A stretch of DNA of 13,977 nucleotides from JBHGAV01 sp041946685 (GCA_041946685.1 JBHGAV010000084.1:1-13977); one strand, 5' to 3'. Shown: positions 1-7,309, counted from the stretch's first letter. The notes: generated from the letters alone by a model not told the origin. Translations and numbers: made by a program.

Positions 1-54
1 TCTGTGACCTCTACCGTGTCAAGGTAGCGCTCTAACCAACTGAGCTACGGGCCC
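1..54 (-). tRNA. tRNA-Val (anticodon GAC), 3' part cut by window edge
   Basis: Read on the minus strand from 54, the sequence gives a 7-base acceptor strand GGGCCCG, the TA linker, a D-arm (GCTC ... GAGC), and an anticodon stem CTACC/GGTAG around the loop TTGACAC. The anticodon GAC maps to plus positions 18-20. The variable loop AGGTC and the start of the T-arm follow before the window ends. The T-arm, the 3' acceptor strand and any CCA lie outside. It reads the valine codon GUC (and GUU if the wobble base is unmodified G). It is divergent from the pantothenate operon. Confidence 0.93.
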
Positions 55-73
55 GCGGCGTGAACTGCTCACG

Positions 74-79
74 ATTCTA
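74..79 (-). promoter_or_regulatory. possible -10 box for the tRNA-Val gene
   Basis: On the minus strand the hexamer TAGAAT (plus ATTCTA) lies 19 bases before the mature 5' end at 54, a reasonable distance for a short 5' leader removed by RNase P. No convincing -35 is visible; the best hexamer at an 18-base spacing (TTCTAC) matches poorly. The plus-strand promoter for the pantothenate operon should also lie in this 56-base divergent gap or further back, but I could not identify it. Confidence 0.25.
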
Positions 80-110
80 GCACACCGGCCGAGTGTGGTA
101 GAACCGTGCT

Positions 111-1004
111 ATGCCGCCACACTCGAAGGAACCCATCCTCATCGCCGGCACCGGGAGAGTGGCGCAGGCGCTCGGCCGGCTCCTGGCTGAACATGGCGAG
201 CCCGTGGCGGCTGTCCTGGGGCGCACACTGGAGCGCGCGCGCAGCGCGGCCGCATTCATCGGGCGGCGCGCCAGGCCCGTCGTCTTCGGAACGCTCCCCA
301 AGCGCGCCACGCGAGTCCTGATCGCCGTATCCGACGACGCCATCACTGAAGTCGCCGCGCGCCTTGCCGCTGACGGGTTCAACCACGGCGTCGCGCTGCA
401 CACTTGCGGGGCCTTTGGGGCGGAAGTGCTGGCTCCGCTGGCCGCCGCCGGCGTTTCCTGCGGCTCTCTTCACCCCCTTCAGACCTACGCCACACCCGAG
501 CAGGGTCTCTCGGCCCTGCCGGGATGCCTGTTCGCCGTCGAAGGAGATGCCGCGGCGATCGAGTGGGCTGTCCAGATCGCGCAGTTGTTGGGCGGCGAGA
601 CGCTGGCCATCCCGCCGGCGAGCCGGCCCCTCTACCACGCGGCGGCGGTGATGGCTAGCAATTACCTTGTCGCGGTCGTGGACGCGGCTGCTATGCTAAT
701 GGGTGCGGCAGGAGTCAGCCGGGACAAGGCTCTCCGGGCGCTCGCCCCTCTGATCGAGACCAGCGCCAGGAACGCCATCGAACTCGGCCCGGTGGCGGCA
801 CTCACGGGACCAATCCAGCGGGGGGATCTCCTGAGTCTTGGCGGCCACGCGCGGGCTTTGGCCTGCCAGCCGGAAACCGTGCGTGAGCTATACCGCTGGG
901 CGGGGTTGCACGCCCTCGACATGGCCGTGCGACGAGGGCTGTCGGAGGAGACCGCGCGTTTGGTCGAGAAGCTCTTGCGTGGAGGTGGAGGCGAGAATGG
1001 CTGA
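111..1004 (+). CDS. Rossmann-like DUF2520 dehydrogenase, candidate ketopantoate reductase
   Basis: The 297-residue protein opens with a nucleotide-binding Rossmann motif, IAGTGRVAQALG (about residues 11-22), which fixes the start at 111 although no clear ribosome binding site precedes it. Family marks of the ProC/6-phosphogluconate-dehydrogenase-like DUF2520 group follow: a VLIAVSDDAI segment near residue 70, HPLQTYATPE near 121, and an all-helical C-terminal half containing YHAAAVMASNYLVA and LTGPIQRGD. It is therefore probably a cytoplasmic NAD(P)H-dependent oxidoreductase. It overlaps panB by 8 bases and heads a three-gene unit with panB and panC. No panE or ilvC is present here, so reduction of ketopantoate to pantoate is a natural guess. 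Non-orthologous reductases for this step are known (PanG of Francisella). The family assignment is firm; the substrate is inferred from context only. Confidence 0.9.
   Translation: MPPHSKEPILIAGTGRVAQALGRLLAEHGEPVAAVLGRTLERARSAAAFIGRRARPVVFGTLPKRATRVLIAVSDDAITEVAARLAADGFNHGVALHTCGAFGAEVLAPLAAAGVSCGSLHPLQTYATPEQGLSALPGCLFAVEGDAAAIEWAVQIAQLLGGETLAIPPASRPLYHAAAVMASNYLVAVVDAAAMLMGAAGVSRDKALRALAPLIETSARNAIELGPVAALTGPIQRGDLLSLGGHARALACQPETVRELYRWAGLHALDMAVRRGLSEETARLVEKLLRGGGGENG
981..987 (+). promoter_or_regulatory. ribosome binding site that decides the panB start
   Basis: GGAGGTG lies 9 bases before the ATG at 997, inside the end of the DUF2520 gene. The panB frame stays open upstream to 838, but the upstream codons overlap the DUF2520 gene and do not resemble PanB. 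This site places translation at 997 and suggests coupling between the two genes. Confidence 0.8.
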
Positions 1005-1809
1005 TACGTTAAAACGCGTACGGGTCCCCGATCTCATCGAGAAAAAGAAGCGCGGCGAGATGATCGCCGTTCTCACCGCCTACGATTTCGCCATGGCGCA
1101 GATCCTGGACCGCGCCGGCGTGGAAGTCCTCCTGGTGGGCGACTCGCTTGGCAATGTGATCCTGGGCTACGAGACCACGCTGCCGGTTACGCTGGATGCG
1201 ATGATCCACCACACCGCCGCGGTCAGTCGGGGCGCCCGGCGGGCCCTGGTGGTCGGCGACATGCCTTTCCTGGCCGCGCAGATCAGCGTCCCCGAAGCGG
1301 TCCGCAACGCCGGCCGCCTGATCAGCGAAGGGGGCGCGGCTGCGGTCAAGATCGAGGGCGGCCGCCCGGTGCTGGATGTTGTGCGCCGGCTTGTCGACAT
1401 CGGCATCCCGGTGATGGGTCACCTGGGACTGCTGCCGCAATCGGTACATCAACTAGGAGGTTACGGGCGGCAGGCTAAGGGCGACGCGGAGGCCTCAGTT
1501 CTGATCGAGGAGGCACGCCTGCTTGAGCAAGCCGGGGTTTTCTCGCTGGTGCTTGAATCCATACCGCCGGAGGTCGCCAGGGCCGTGAGCGCCGAGCTGC
1601 GTATCCCCACCATAGGGATCGGCGCCGGCCCGCACTGCGACGGCCAGGTGCTGGTCTGTTACGACATGCTCGGCCTGTCCCAGGGCCCGGTCCCGCCGTT
1701 CGTCAGGCGCTACGCGGACCTCGGGGCGGCCATTTCCCAGGCGGCCTCGGAATACTGCGAAGATGTGCGGGCAGGCCGCTTCCCCGCCCCGCCGAAGGAA
1801 CGGCCGTGA
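997..1809 (+). CDS. panB: 3-methyl-2-oxobutanoate hydroxymethyltransferase (PanB)
   Basis: PanB transfers a one-carbon unit from 5,10-methylene-tetrahydrofolate to alpha-ketoisovalerate, giving ketopantoate, the first committed step of pantothenate (CoA) synthesis in the cytoplasm. The 270-residue length is typical of the family. The TIM-barrel signatures appear in order: LTAYD (26-30), VGDS with metal-binding Asp49, GDMPF with Asp88, VKIEGG with Lys118 and Glu120, GHLGLLPQS (141-149), LES with the expected catalytic Glu187, IGIGAG (206-211) and DGQVLV (215-220). All key residues are present, so the enzyme should be active. The start at 997 follows GGAGGTG. The gene overlaps its upstream neighbour by 8 bases and panC by 4 (GTGA), so the three genes are probably co-translated. 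Confidence 0.97.
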   Translation: MADTLKRVRVPDLIEKKKRGEMIAVLTAYDFAMAQILDRAGVEVLLVGDSLGNVILGYETTLPVTLDAMIHHTAAVSRGARRALVVGDMPFLAAQISVPEAVRNAGRLISEGGAAAVKIEGGRPVLDVVRRLVDIGIPVMGHLGLLPQSVHQLGGYGRQAKGDAEASVLIEEARLLEQAGVFSLVLESIPPEVARAVSAELRIPTIGIGAGPHCDGQVLVCYDMLGLSQGPVPPFVRRYADLGAAISQAASEYCEDVRAGRFPAPPKERP

Positions 1810-2684
1810 GCGCGCAGGTCTTCCGCGAGATCGCCGAGATTCGCGAGATGCTGGCGCGCGTCCGCAGGCTGGGCGCCACGATCGGGCTTGTGCCCACCAT
1901 GGGCGCGTTGCACGAAGGGCACGGCCGGCTCATCGAGACGGCCCGCCGTGAAACCGATTGCGTGGTGGTCAGCATCTTCGTCAACCCGATTCAGTTCGAC
2001 CGGAAGGACGATTTCGAGCGCTACCCACGGCCGCTGGATGCGGACCTCGACTTCTGCACGGCCCGCGGCGTGGATATCGTCTATGCTCCGGAGACCGGGG
2101 AGATGTATCCCGAGCCGGCGTTAACCTCCGTGGAAGTTGCGCGCGTGAGCGAGAAGCTCTGCGGCGAGTTCCGCCCGGGCCACTTCCGGGGAGTGGCGAC
2201 CGTGGTACTCAAGCTGTTCAACATCATCCAGCCCAGCCGGGCCTATTTCGGCGAGAAGGACGCACAGCAGCTCGCCGTGATCCGCCGGATGACGCGCGAC
2301 CTCAACCTGCCGCTGGAAGTGGTTCCGGTTCCCACCGTCCGCGAGCCAGATGGTCTGGCAATGAGCTCCCGCAACCAGCACCTGAGCGCGGAGGAGCGCA
2401 AAGCGGCCACCGTCGTCTTCCAGGCCCTTCTGGCGGCCCAGCAGCTCATCGCCCGCGGCTCGACCGATCCGATGGAAGCGAAGGCCGCGGCTCTGGCCGT
2501 GCTCGCCGGGCAGCCCAAGGCGAGAGTGGAGTACCTCGAGGTGGTCGACCCCGATGACATGCAGCCGGTCCAGGGGATCTCGGGCCCCGTACGCGTGGCG
2601 ACGGCGGTCTGGCTTGGCTCGACCCGCCTCATCGACAACATGCTCTGCCAGCCGGGCGAGGCGGCACCGGGGCTGATTCAGTAG
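1806..2684 (+). CDS. panC: pantothenate synthetase (PanC)
   Basis: PanC condenses pantoate and beta-alanine with ATP hydrolysis to AMP, forming pantothenate in the cytoplasm. The 292-residue protein begins with GTG inside the panB stop (GTGA overlap), with AAGGAA a few bases before. Family motifs are PTMGALHEGH (30-39, the HIGH-type nucleotide site), SIFVNPIQF (56-64), FGEKD (148-152), QQ (154-155) and REPDGLAMSSRN (179-190, containing the KMSKS-like SSRN). The C-terminal lid domain ends with IDNM. Length and motifs match active enzymes. It is the last gene of the pan unit; panD (aspartate decarboxylase, which makes beta-alanine) is not in the window and must be elsewhere or replaced. Confidence 0.97.
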   Translation: MSAQVFREIAEIREMLARVRRLGATIGLVPTMGALHEGHGRLIETARRETDCVVVSIFVNPIQFDRKDDFERYPRPLDADLDFCTARGVDIVYAPETGEMYPEPALTSVEVARVSEKLCGEFRPGHFRGVATVVLKLFNIIQPSRAYFGEKDAQQLAVIRRMTRDLNLPLEVVPVPTVREPDGLAMSSRNQHLSAEERKAATVVFQALLAAQQLIARGSTDPMEAKAAALAVLAGQPKARVEYLEVVDPDDMQPVQGISGPVRVATAVWLGSTRLIDNMLCQPGEAAPGLIQ

Positions 2685-2693
2685 GGAAGGGGC

Positions 2694-2709
2694 CTGCCTG
2701 GCCGGGCAG
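2694..2709. terminator. weak hairpin between convergent panC and dsbD
   Basis: CTGCC (2694-2698) pairs with GGCAG (2705-2709) around a six-base loop. It sits in the 31-base gap where the plus-strand pan operon and the minus-strand rpsA-to-dsbD operon meet. There is no T-run on either side, so it is at best a short bidirectional or Rho-assisted stop. Confidence 0.25.
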
Positions 2710-2715
2710 TGGCGC

Positions 2716-4563
2716 TTACGGGCTGGCTCTCAGGAACTTGAGAAATTCGGCGGGGTCGCGCGTAAGGCCCGCGAAGCTGGTGATCACCTTCTCGTCCTGG
2801 TCCAGGATGGCGTAGTAAGGGATGGCCACCGTGGCGAACTTCTCGCTCAGCAGCCTCTGGTTCGCCTCTGACTCCGCGTCCGTTCCATCCGTATATAGCT
2901 CCACCAGGATGAAGTTATCGAGCGCCCCGGCGATCTCCGGACGAGGGAACATGTTGCTCTTCATCCAGTGACAATTGGTGCAGGCGTAGCCGGTGAAGTT
3001 GAGAAAGAGCCGCTTGCCCTCGGCCCGCGCCCTGGCCAGCGCCTGCCGGTAGTCGTTTTTGATCCAGGACGTACCCTGTCCCGCGGCCGGGGGAACGTAT
3101 GCATCCAGCTCGCCCAGCCTGCCGCCGAACATCCCCGGCAGCAGGCCCAGCGCGAAGGCCAGCAGCGCGCCTGCCACGAGCAACCGCCCCACCCCGAGCT
3201 TTTCATCCGGCTTCACGCCCTCCAGGCGCAGGAAGCCTAGCAGATAGAGCCCGGCCAGCGAGAACAGCACTACCCAGGCGGCGAGAAACCGCTCCCGGGT
3301 CAGGATGTTCCATTGCAGCACGGCGTCCACGTTGCTCACATACTTCAGCATGGCCGCCAGGATGATGAAGCCCAGGACGATCTTGACACGAGCCATCCAA
3401 CCGCCGCTCTTGGGGAGCCGGCCAAGATACGAAGGAAACAGTGCCAGCCCGAAGAACGGCAGCGCCAGACCGGAGGCGAAGCCGACCATCCCGGCTACGG
3501 GACGTACGCCGCCGCCGGAAAGTGATCCAGCCAGCAGCGTCCCCACGAAGGGTCCCACGCAGGCAAACGATGTGAGCGAGAACGTGAGTCCCATCAGAAG
3601 GGTTCCGAGGATACCGCCCTTCTGGGAGGCACGGTCCATGCGGGTCAGCAGGCCCGAAGGTAGGGTGATCTCGAATGCTCCAAGAAGGCTCAAACCGAAG
3701 GCCAGGAATACCAGGGCGATGAATCCGTTCACCCACGGATTCGATCCCAACTGCACGGTCCCGAACGGGCCCAGGATGGCGGTGGTCACAAGCCCCAGGG
3801 TCGAGAACAGCACGATGATGCCGAGGCAGAAGACGATGGCCTGGAAAATGGCCTGCCCCCGGCTCCCCCTCTGACGGTTGAGGAAGAACGAGACCGTGAT
3901 GGGGATCATCGGGAAGACGCACGGCGTGAAGACGGCCGCCAGGCCGAAGCCGAAGGCGATCAACAGAAAGGCACCGAGCCCTTGGACTTCTCCCCCCGAC
4001 ATCTCAGCAGGCGCAGTGCCGGCGGGAGGAGGCGCCGAAGCAGGCTCGAACCGGATATACCCGGCCGGGATCGTGACCGTCGCAGCCGGCGCGCTGGGCT
4101 CGATTCGCAGCGTAACCGAGGCCGTCTTGCGAACCGGAATCAGACACTGCTTCTCGTCGCACGCCTGGTAGCGCACCTGGGCTGTCAGTTCGACGGTGCC
4201 GGGCGCGGCGGCGGAAGACAGCTCGACCTCAATGAGGAAATCGACCCTATTGGAGTATGTTTCCGTGTCTACGTTGAAGTTTGGGTCGAACTTGACGCTG
4301 GGCTTCGGCTGGAAGGTCGAGTAGCCCGCGACAGCAGGCGTATCGACGAGCCTGATTGTTGTCGGGATGGGGCCCTTGGGGGTGGTGAGGGAATAGAGAT
4401 GCCAGCCGGGCTCGATGCTGGCGGTGAGCCGAAACGCCACGTGCGCTCCCGGCGGCGCGGCGTCGGGTTCAACCGACGCCGACCATTGGACCGGATCGAT
4501 CCTCTGGGCAAGCACCGTGGAGGCCAGCAGGAGTACCCACGCGACCAGACGGCCGGCTCTCAT
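2716..4563 (-). CDS. dsbD: thiol:disulfide interchange protein DsbD, full length
   Basis: DsbD carries electrons from cytoplasmic thioredoxin across the inner membrane to periplasmic disulfide isomerases, cytochrome c maturation factors and related partners. The 615-residue product has all three modules: a signal peptide (1-19, ending STVLA); a periplasmic alpha domain (about 25-155) with Cys135 and Cys140 in YQACDEKQC; an eight-helix membrane beta domain (about 196-478) with Cys215 in FTPCVFP and Cys335 in TSFACVGP; and a C-terminal thioredoxin-like gamma domain (about 498-612) with the CTNC pair Cys528/Cys531 and a probable cis-Pro in VAIPYY. All six redox cysteines are present. The reading frame stays open upstream to 4827, but that stretch lies inside plsX and is not DsbD-like. 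The ATG at 4563 follows the plsX stop by one base, so translation is probably coupled. It is the last gene of the operon. Confidence 0.95.
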   Translation of the reverse strand: MRAGRLVAWVLLLASTVLAQRIDPVQWSASVEPDAAPPGAHVAFRLTASIEPGWHLYSLTTPKGPIPTTIRLVDTPAVAGYSTFQPKPSVKFDPNFNVDTETYSNRVDFLIEVELSSAAAPGTVELTAQVRYQACDEKQCLIPVRKTASVTLRIEPSAPAATVTIPAGYIRFEPASAPPPAGTAPAEMSGGEVQGLGAFLLIAFGFGLAAVFTPCVFPMIPITVSFFLNRQRGSRGQAIFQAIVFCLGIIVLFSTLGLVTTAILGPFGTVQLGSNPWVNGFIALVFLAFGLSLLGAFEITLPSGLLTRMDRASQKGGILGTLLMGLTFSLTSFACVGPFVGTLLAGSLSGGGVRPVAGMVGFASGLALPFFGLALFPSYLGRLPKSGGWMARVKIVLGFIILAAMLKYVSNVDAVLQWNILTRERFLAAWVVLFSLAGLYLLGFLRLEGVKPDEKLGVGRLLVAGALLAFALGLLPGMFGGRLGELDAYVPPAAGQGTSWIKNDYRQALARARAEGKRLFLNFTGYACTNCHWMKSNMFPRPEIAGALDNFILVELYTDGTDAESEANQRLLSEKFATVAIPYYAILDQDEKVITSFAGLTRDPAEFLKFLRASP

Positions 4564-4564
4564 G

Positions 4565-5596
4565 TCAGTCCGCCTGAGCGGCTGCCAGTGCGCTGGAAGA
4601 CCAGCCTTCCAGTTCCCTCTCGATCCGTTGGTTGACCTGAACGCTGGCGAACTGCGCCGCCACCCGGACCGCATTCTTGATGGCGTTCGCGTTGGAGCGG
4701 CCGTGGCAGATGGTGCAGATTCCGCGCACCCCCAGTAGCGGCGCTCCGCCGTACTCGGAGTAGTCCAGTCGTTTCTTGAAGTCGGCGAAAGCGGCCCGCG
4801 CCAGCACGTAGCCGATCTTGCCCGCAATTGTGGCCTCCAGGGACTGCTGAAGAGTGAACTTGACCATGTCCACCAAGCCCTCGCTGACCTTCAGGGCCAC
4901 GTTGCCGATGAAGCCGTCGCAAACCACCACGTCGGTCTCGCCGCTGTAAACGTCGCGTCCTTCCACGTTGCCGATGAAATTGAGCGGCAGCGACTTCAGC
5001 AGGCTGAACGCCTTGCGGGTGAGGTCGTTGCCCTTGTGCTCCTCCTCCCCGATAGAAAGAAGGCCCACCCGCGGATTCTCGGTGTGCAGAATGACGCGTG
5101 CGTAGACCTCCCCCATTACCGCGAACTGGCCCAGCATGCGGGCTGTGCAATCCACGTTTGCGCCTACGTCCAGCATCACGGCCGGTTTCCCGCTAAGCGT
5201 AGGGAACGCCTGCGCCAGAGCGGGGCGGTCGACACCGGAGAGCATTCCAAGAACTAGCTTGGCGGTAACCATCACCGCGCCGGTGTTCCCTGCGGAAACC
5301 AACCCTGCTGCCGCCCCGTCGCGCACCAGGCGGCAAGCCACCCGGATCGAGCTGTCACGCTTTCCTCGGACGGCCTTGGCGGCACTGTCCTCCATGCTGA
5401 CACGCTCACTGGCGTGGACCACCTGGATCGGCAGGTAACGGACACCCTCGTGGCGATTCAGCTCCTCGCGGACCAGGTCCTCGCGTCCCACCAGGATGAC
5501 CTTGACGCCGAGGGTTCTGGCGGCTCTGATCGCTCCTTCCACTTCCGTCTTGGGGGCGTGGTCGCCGCCCATGGCATCGACTGCGATGGTAACCAT
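4565..5596 (-). CDS. plsX: phosphate acyltransferase PlsX
   Basis: PlsX converts acyl-ACP and phosphate into acyl phosphate, the acyl donor for PlsY in the first step of phospholipid synthesis. It is a peripheral inner-membrane enzyme. The 343-residue protein shows the family pattern throughout: IAVDAMGGDHAP (4-15), LVSAGNTGA (99-107), LDVGANVDC (142-150), GLLSIGEEEHKGN (178-190), VVVCDGFIGNVALK (223-236), YGGAPLLGV (282-290) and HGRSNANAIKNAV (298-310). The start at 5596 matches the usual N-terminus although the ribosome binding site is weak. It follows rpmF by 32 bases, the classic rpmF-plsX pairing. The usual next gene, fabH, is absent; dsbD takes that place. Confidence 0.97.
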   Translation of the reverse strand: MVTIAVDAMGGDHAPKTEVEGAIRAARTLGVKVILVGREDLVREELNRHEGVRYLPIQVVHASERVSMEDSAAKAVRGKRDSSIRVACRLVRDGAAAGLVSAGNTGAVMVTAKLVLGMLSGVDRPALAQAFPTLSGKPAVMLDVGANVDCTARMLGQFAVMGEVYARVILHTENPRVGLLSIGEEEHKGNDLTRKAFSLLKSLPLNFIGNVEGRDVYSGETDVVVCDGFIGNVALKVSEGLVDMVKFTLQQSLEATIAGKIGYVLARAAFADFKKRLDYSEYGGAPLLGVRGICTICHGRSNANAIKNAVRVAAQFASVQVNQRIERELEGWSSSALAAAQAD

Positions 5597-5628
5597 GACA
5601 GGAAGGTGCCTCTGCAGCCCAAATCAGG

Positions 5629-5811
5629 CTATTCCTGGACTACCTCGATCACTTCCCGCCCTTTATACATGCCGCAATGGGGGCACGCCCGGTGCGGCAG
5701 CTTGGGCTCGTGGCAGTTGGGGCACTCCGAGAGGCCGGCCGCGCGCAGGTGGTCGTGGGCGCGACGCGTGGCCGTCCGCTTGGCGGAATGTCTTCTCTTG
5801 GGATTCGGCAT
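5629..5811 (-). CDS. rpmF: 50S ribosomal protein L32
   Basis: A 60-residue basic protein of the large ribosomal subunit. It begins MPNPKRRHSAKRT, the standard L32 N-terminus, and carries the zinc-ribbon cysteines Cys30, Cys33, Cys43 and Cys46 (CPNC and CPHC). It is therefore the zinc-binding form rather than the cysteine-free paralogue some bacteria switch to under zinc limitation. A ribosome binding site AAGGAA lies about nine bases upstream. It stands between the DUF177 gene (52-base gap) and plsX (32-base gap), the conserved yceD-rpmF-plsX order. Confidence 0.97.
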   Translation of the reverse strand: MPNPKRRHSAKRTATRRAHDHLRAAGLSECPNCHEPKLPHRACPHCGMYKGREVIEVVQE

Positions 5812-5829
5812 GGATTCGGTTCCTTTTCC

Positions 5830-5860
5830 AAAAAAAATAGGCTTCGGGGGCCCTCGGCCT
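5830..5860 (-). terminator. GC-rich stem plus T8 tract between DUF177 gene and rpmF
   Basis: On the minus strand, just after the DUF177 stop codon, AGGC (plus 5857-5860) can pair with GCCT (plus 5839-5842) around a G/C-rich interior, followed within two bases by eight Ts (plus 5830-5837). The layout is that of a weak intrinsic terminator or attenuator inside an operon. The stem is short and has internal mismatches, so it may only reduce readthrough into rpmF-plsX-dsbD or may be chance. Confidence 0.33.
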
Positions 5861-5863
5861 TCT

Positions 5864-6382
5864 TCAAAGGTCGCGAAGGGCCGCCCACCGGTCGTCGGGC
5901 GTGCTGATCTGGCAGCCGCACTCGGCGCGGTTACGGTTTGTCCCGCAGACGGGGCAAATGCCCCTGCAATCTTCCCTACATGTCCTCTGCATCGGCAAAG
6001 ACAGCAGAATCTGTTCCCTCAACACGTCTTCCAGTTCCAGTCCTTCGCCCTGGTAGAAATCAACTTCGCTGTCCTTCGCTCGTAGCGCGACTTCCTGACC
6101 CGCCGGTCCAGAAACGGCCGGCTCGTAGAACAGGTCGAAGTCGAGCGCGACCGGATACTCGGCCGCCTCCAGGCAGCGATCGCACACCGACTCCATCCGC
6201 ACGTCGAGATGTCCCAGAATGCGGATTTCGCCTCCCGTGTTCGGAAGCAACTCCGCGGAGCCAAACGCGTGCAGAGGCCCCGACTGCCGGAGTTCCTCGT
6301 CCAGAAACTGGATCTCCCCCGGGGGGAAGGTCTGGTCAAACTTGACCTTCCGCAGTTCCATCTCGCGTACGTTCAGGAACAT
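5864..6382 (-). CDS. DUF177 (YceD family) protein, probably involved in large-subunit rRNA metabolism
   Basis: The 172-residue cytoplasmic protein matches the YceD/DUF177 family. It has CDRCLE at 67-72, an acidic middle, the segment LELEDVLREQILLSLPM (115-131), and a cysteine-rich tail: Cys135, Cys139, Cys143, Cys146, Cys155 and Cys157 (in CREDCRGICPVCG and CGC), probably a zinc site. It ends with DDRWAALRDL, typical of the family. Plant and bacterial members have been linked to 23S rRNA accumulation; the exact activity is not settled. The ATG at 6382 follows GGGGAG by about nine bases. Its place directly before rpmF is conserved across many phyla and supports a role tied to the 50S subunit. 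The gap to the HIT gene is 48 bases. Confidence 0.9.
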   Translation of the reverse strand: MFLNVREMELRKVKFDQTFPPGEIQFLDEELRQSGPLHAFGSAELLPNTGGEIRILGHLDVRMESVCDRCLEAAEYPVALDFDLFYEPAVSGPAGQEVALRAKDSEVDFYQGEGLELEDVLREQILLSLPMQRTCREDCRGICPVCGTNRNRAECGCQISTPDDRWAALRDL

Positions 6383-6430
6383 ACGAGCATTCTCCCCACG
6401 CGGGGCAGAGTCAAACTTCCATTATACCGG

Positions 6431-6931
6431 CTAGCCGCCCGCCGGGCCATCTCCACGGAAGGCACGAAGCAGCTTGGTATAGGTATCCTCCAGCGTCTCG
6501 GGCAGGACCCGAGTCTCCCCCACCGTGGTCATGAAGTTGGAGTCGGCCGGCCACCGCGGGAGCACGTGCATGTGGATGTGGCCGGCGACGCCTGCGCCGG
6601 CGCACTCCCCGATGTTCATGCCGATGTTCAGCCCCGAAGGACGGTACACCGCTCGCAAGCACCGTTCGGCGGCTTGCGTCAGCAGCATCATCTCCCCAAG
6701 AGTCTCTCCGGCAGCCCGCTCAAGGGTTGCCGCATGCTCGTAGGGCGCGATCATCATGTGCCCGGTGGTGTAGGGGTACGCGTTCAGCAGGACGAAGTTC
6801 CTGACACCCCGGTGGAGGACCAGGTTCTCCGCATCCCGGTCCTGCGCCGCCTTCTCACAGAAAATGCACGCGTCGGCCGGGCTGGCCTTGCTGACGTACC
6901 TGTAGCGCCAAGGGCTCCAGATGTGGTCCAT
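6431..6931 (-). CDS. HIT-family nucleotide hydrolase/phosphorylase (Ap4A-type)
   Basis: The 166-residue protein is a histidine-triad enzyme. The active-site motif GHIHMHVLPRW spans 117-127, with His118, His120 and His122 the expected HxHxH histidines. The N-terminus MDHIWSPWRYRYV and a CIFC pair (Cys22, Cys25; probably zinc) place it with the HIT branch that contains mycobacterial-type Ap4A phosphorylases. NAYPYTTGHMMIAP (50-63) is the usual nucleotide-pocket strand. The likely substrate is a dinucleoside polyphosphate or nucleotide adduct, but substrate cannot be told from sequence. It lies 20 bases after the HU/IHF gene and has no clear ribosome binding site of its own, so it may depend on translation from upstream. 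The start is chosen by the conserved N-terminus. Confidence 0.92.
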   Translation of the reverse strand: MDHIWSPWRYRYVSKASPADACIFCEKAAQDRDAENLVLHRGVRNFVLLNAYPYTTGHMMIAPYEHAATLERAAGETLGEMMLLTQAAERCLRAVYRPSGLNIGMNIGECAGAGVAGHIHMHVLPRWPADSNFMTTVGETRVLPETLEDTYTKLLRAFRGDGPAGG

Positions 6932-6951
6932 GCCTGTAGGGAGAGCCCGGC

Positions 6952-7287
6952 TCAGATCAACTGGCCGGCCTCGGCTGGCGGCAATCCACCGGGAGCTGCC
7001 GGTCCGGTCGCCTCGCCGTTCACCAGGTCCTTCAGTTCCTTGCTGGGCTTGAAGTAGGGGATGCGCTTGGCCGGCACCTCCACCCTCGCCCCCGTCTTGG
7101 GATTGCGGCCGACCCTGGCCTGCCGTTCTCGAGTCCGGAAACTGCCGAAGCCGCGGATCTCAATCTTATCCCCGGTCCGGAGGGAACGCACCACGCTGTC
7201 GAAGATGACCTCCACGATCTCCTCCGATTCCTTGCGGGTCAGTTCCACTACCCGCGACACTTCCTCAATCAGGTCGGCTTTCGTCAT
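6952..7287 (-). CDS. HU/IHF-family nucleoid DNA-bending protein
   Basis: The 111-residue protein has the complete HU/IHF fold: a helical dimer core (MTKADLIEEVSRVV...), IEIRGFGSF at 42-50, and the DNA-minor-groove arm with GRNPKTG at 60-66 and its intercalating proline at 63. After the last helix (KPSKELKDLVN, 80-90) there is an extra tail of about 20 residues rich in Pro, Gly and Ala, making the protein longer than the usual 90-100. It directly follows rpsA, the same order as E. coli rpsA-ihfB, which favours an IHF-beta-like identity, but sequence alone does not separate HU from IHF here. AAGGAG lies about eight bases before the ATG. The gap from rpsA is 48 bases and contains a hairpin. Confidence 0.93.
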   Translation of the reverse strand: MTKADLIEEVSRVVELTRKESEEIVEVIFDSVVRSLRTGDKIEIRGFGSFRTRERQARVGRNPKTGARVEVPAKRIPYFKPSKELKDLVNGEATGPAAPGGLPPAEAGQLI

Positions 7288-7309
7288 TCCACACTCTCCT
7301 TCCCAGTTT

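Noticed and set aside
79..110. Overlapping short inverted repeats (CACAC/GTGTG at 81-85 and 93-97; AGCAC/GTGCT at 79-83 and 106-110) before the pan operon, as a riboswitch
   Set aside because: The region is only about 50 bases and the stems are 5 bp; this is too small for any known pantothenate-pathway riboswitch and could be chance.
838..996. Upstream extension of the panB frame (53 extra codons)
   Set aside because: It lies inside the DUF2520 gene in another frame, has no PanB similarity, and GGAGGTG places the start at 997.
4564..4827. Upstream extension of the dsbD frame (88 extra codons)
   Set aside because: It runs antiparallel-free but out of frame through the 3' end of plsX, is Arg/Ser-rich and not DsbD-like; a clean signal peptide begins at the ATG ending at 4563.
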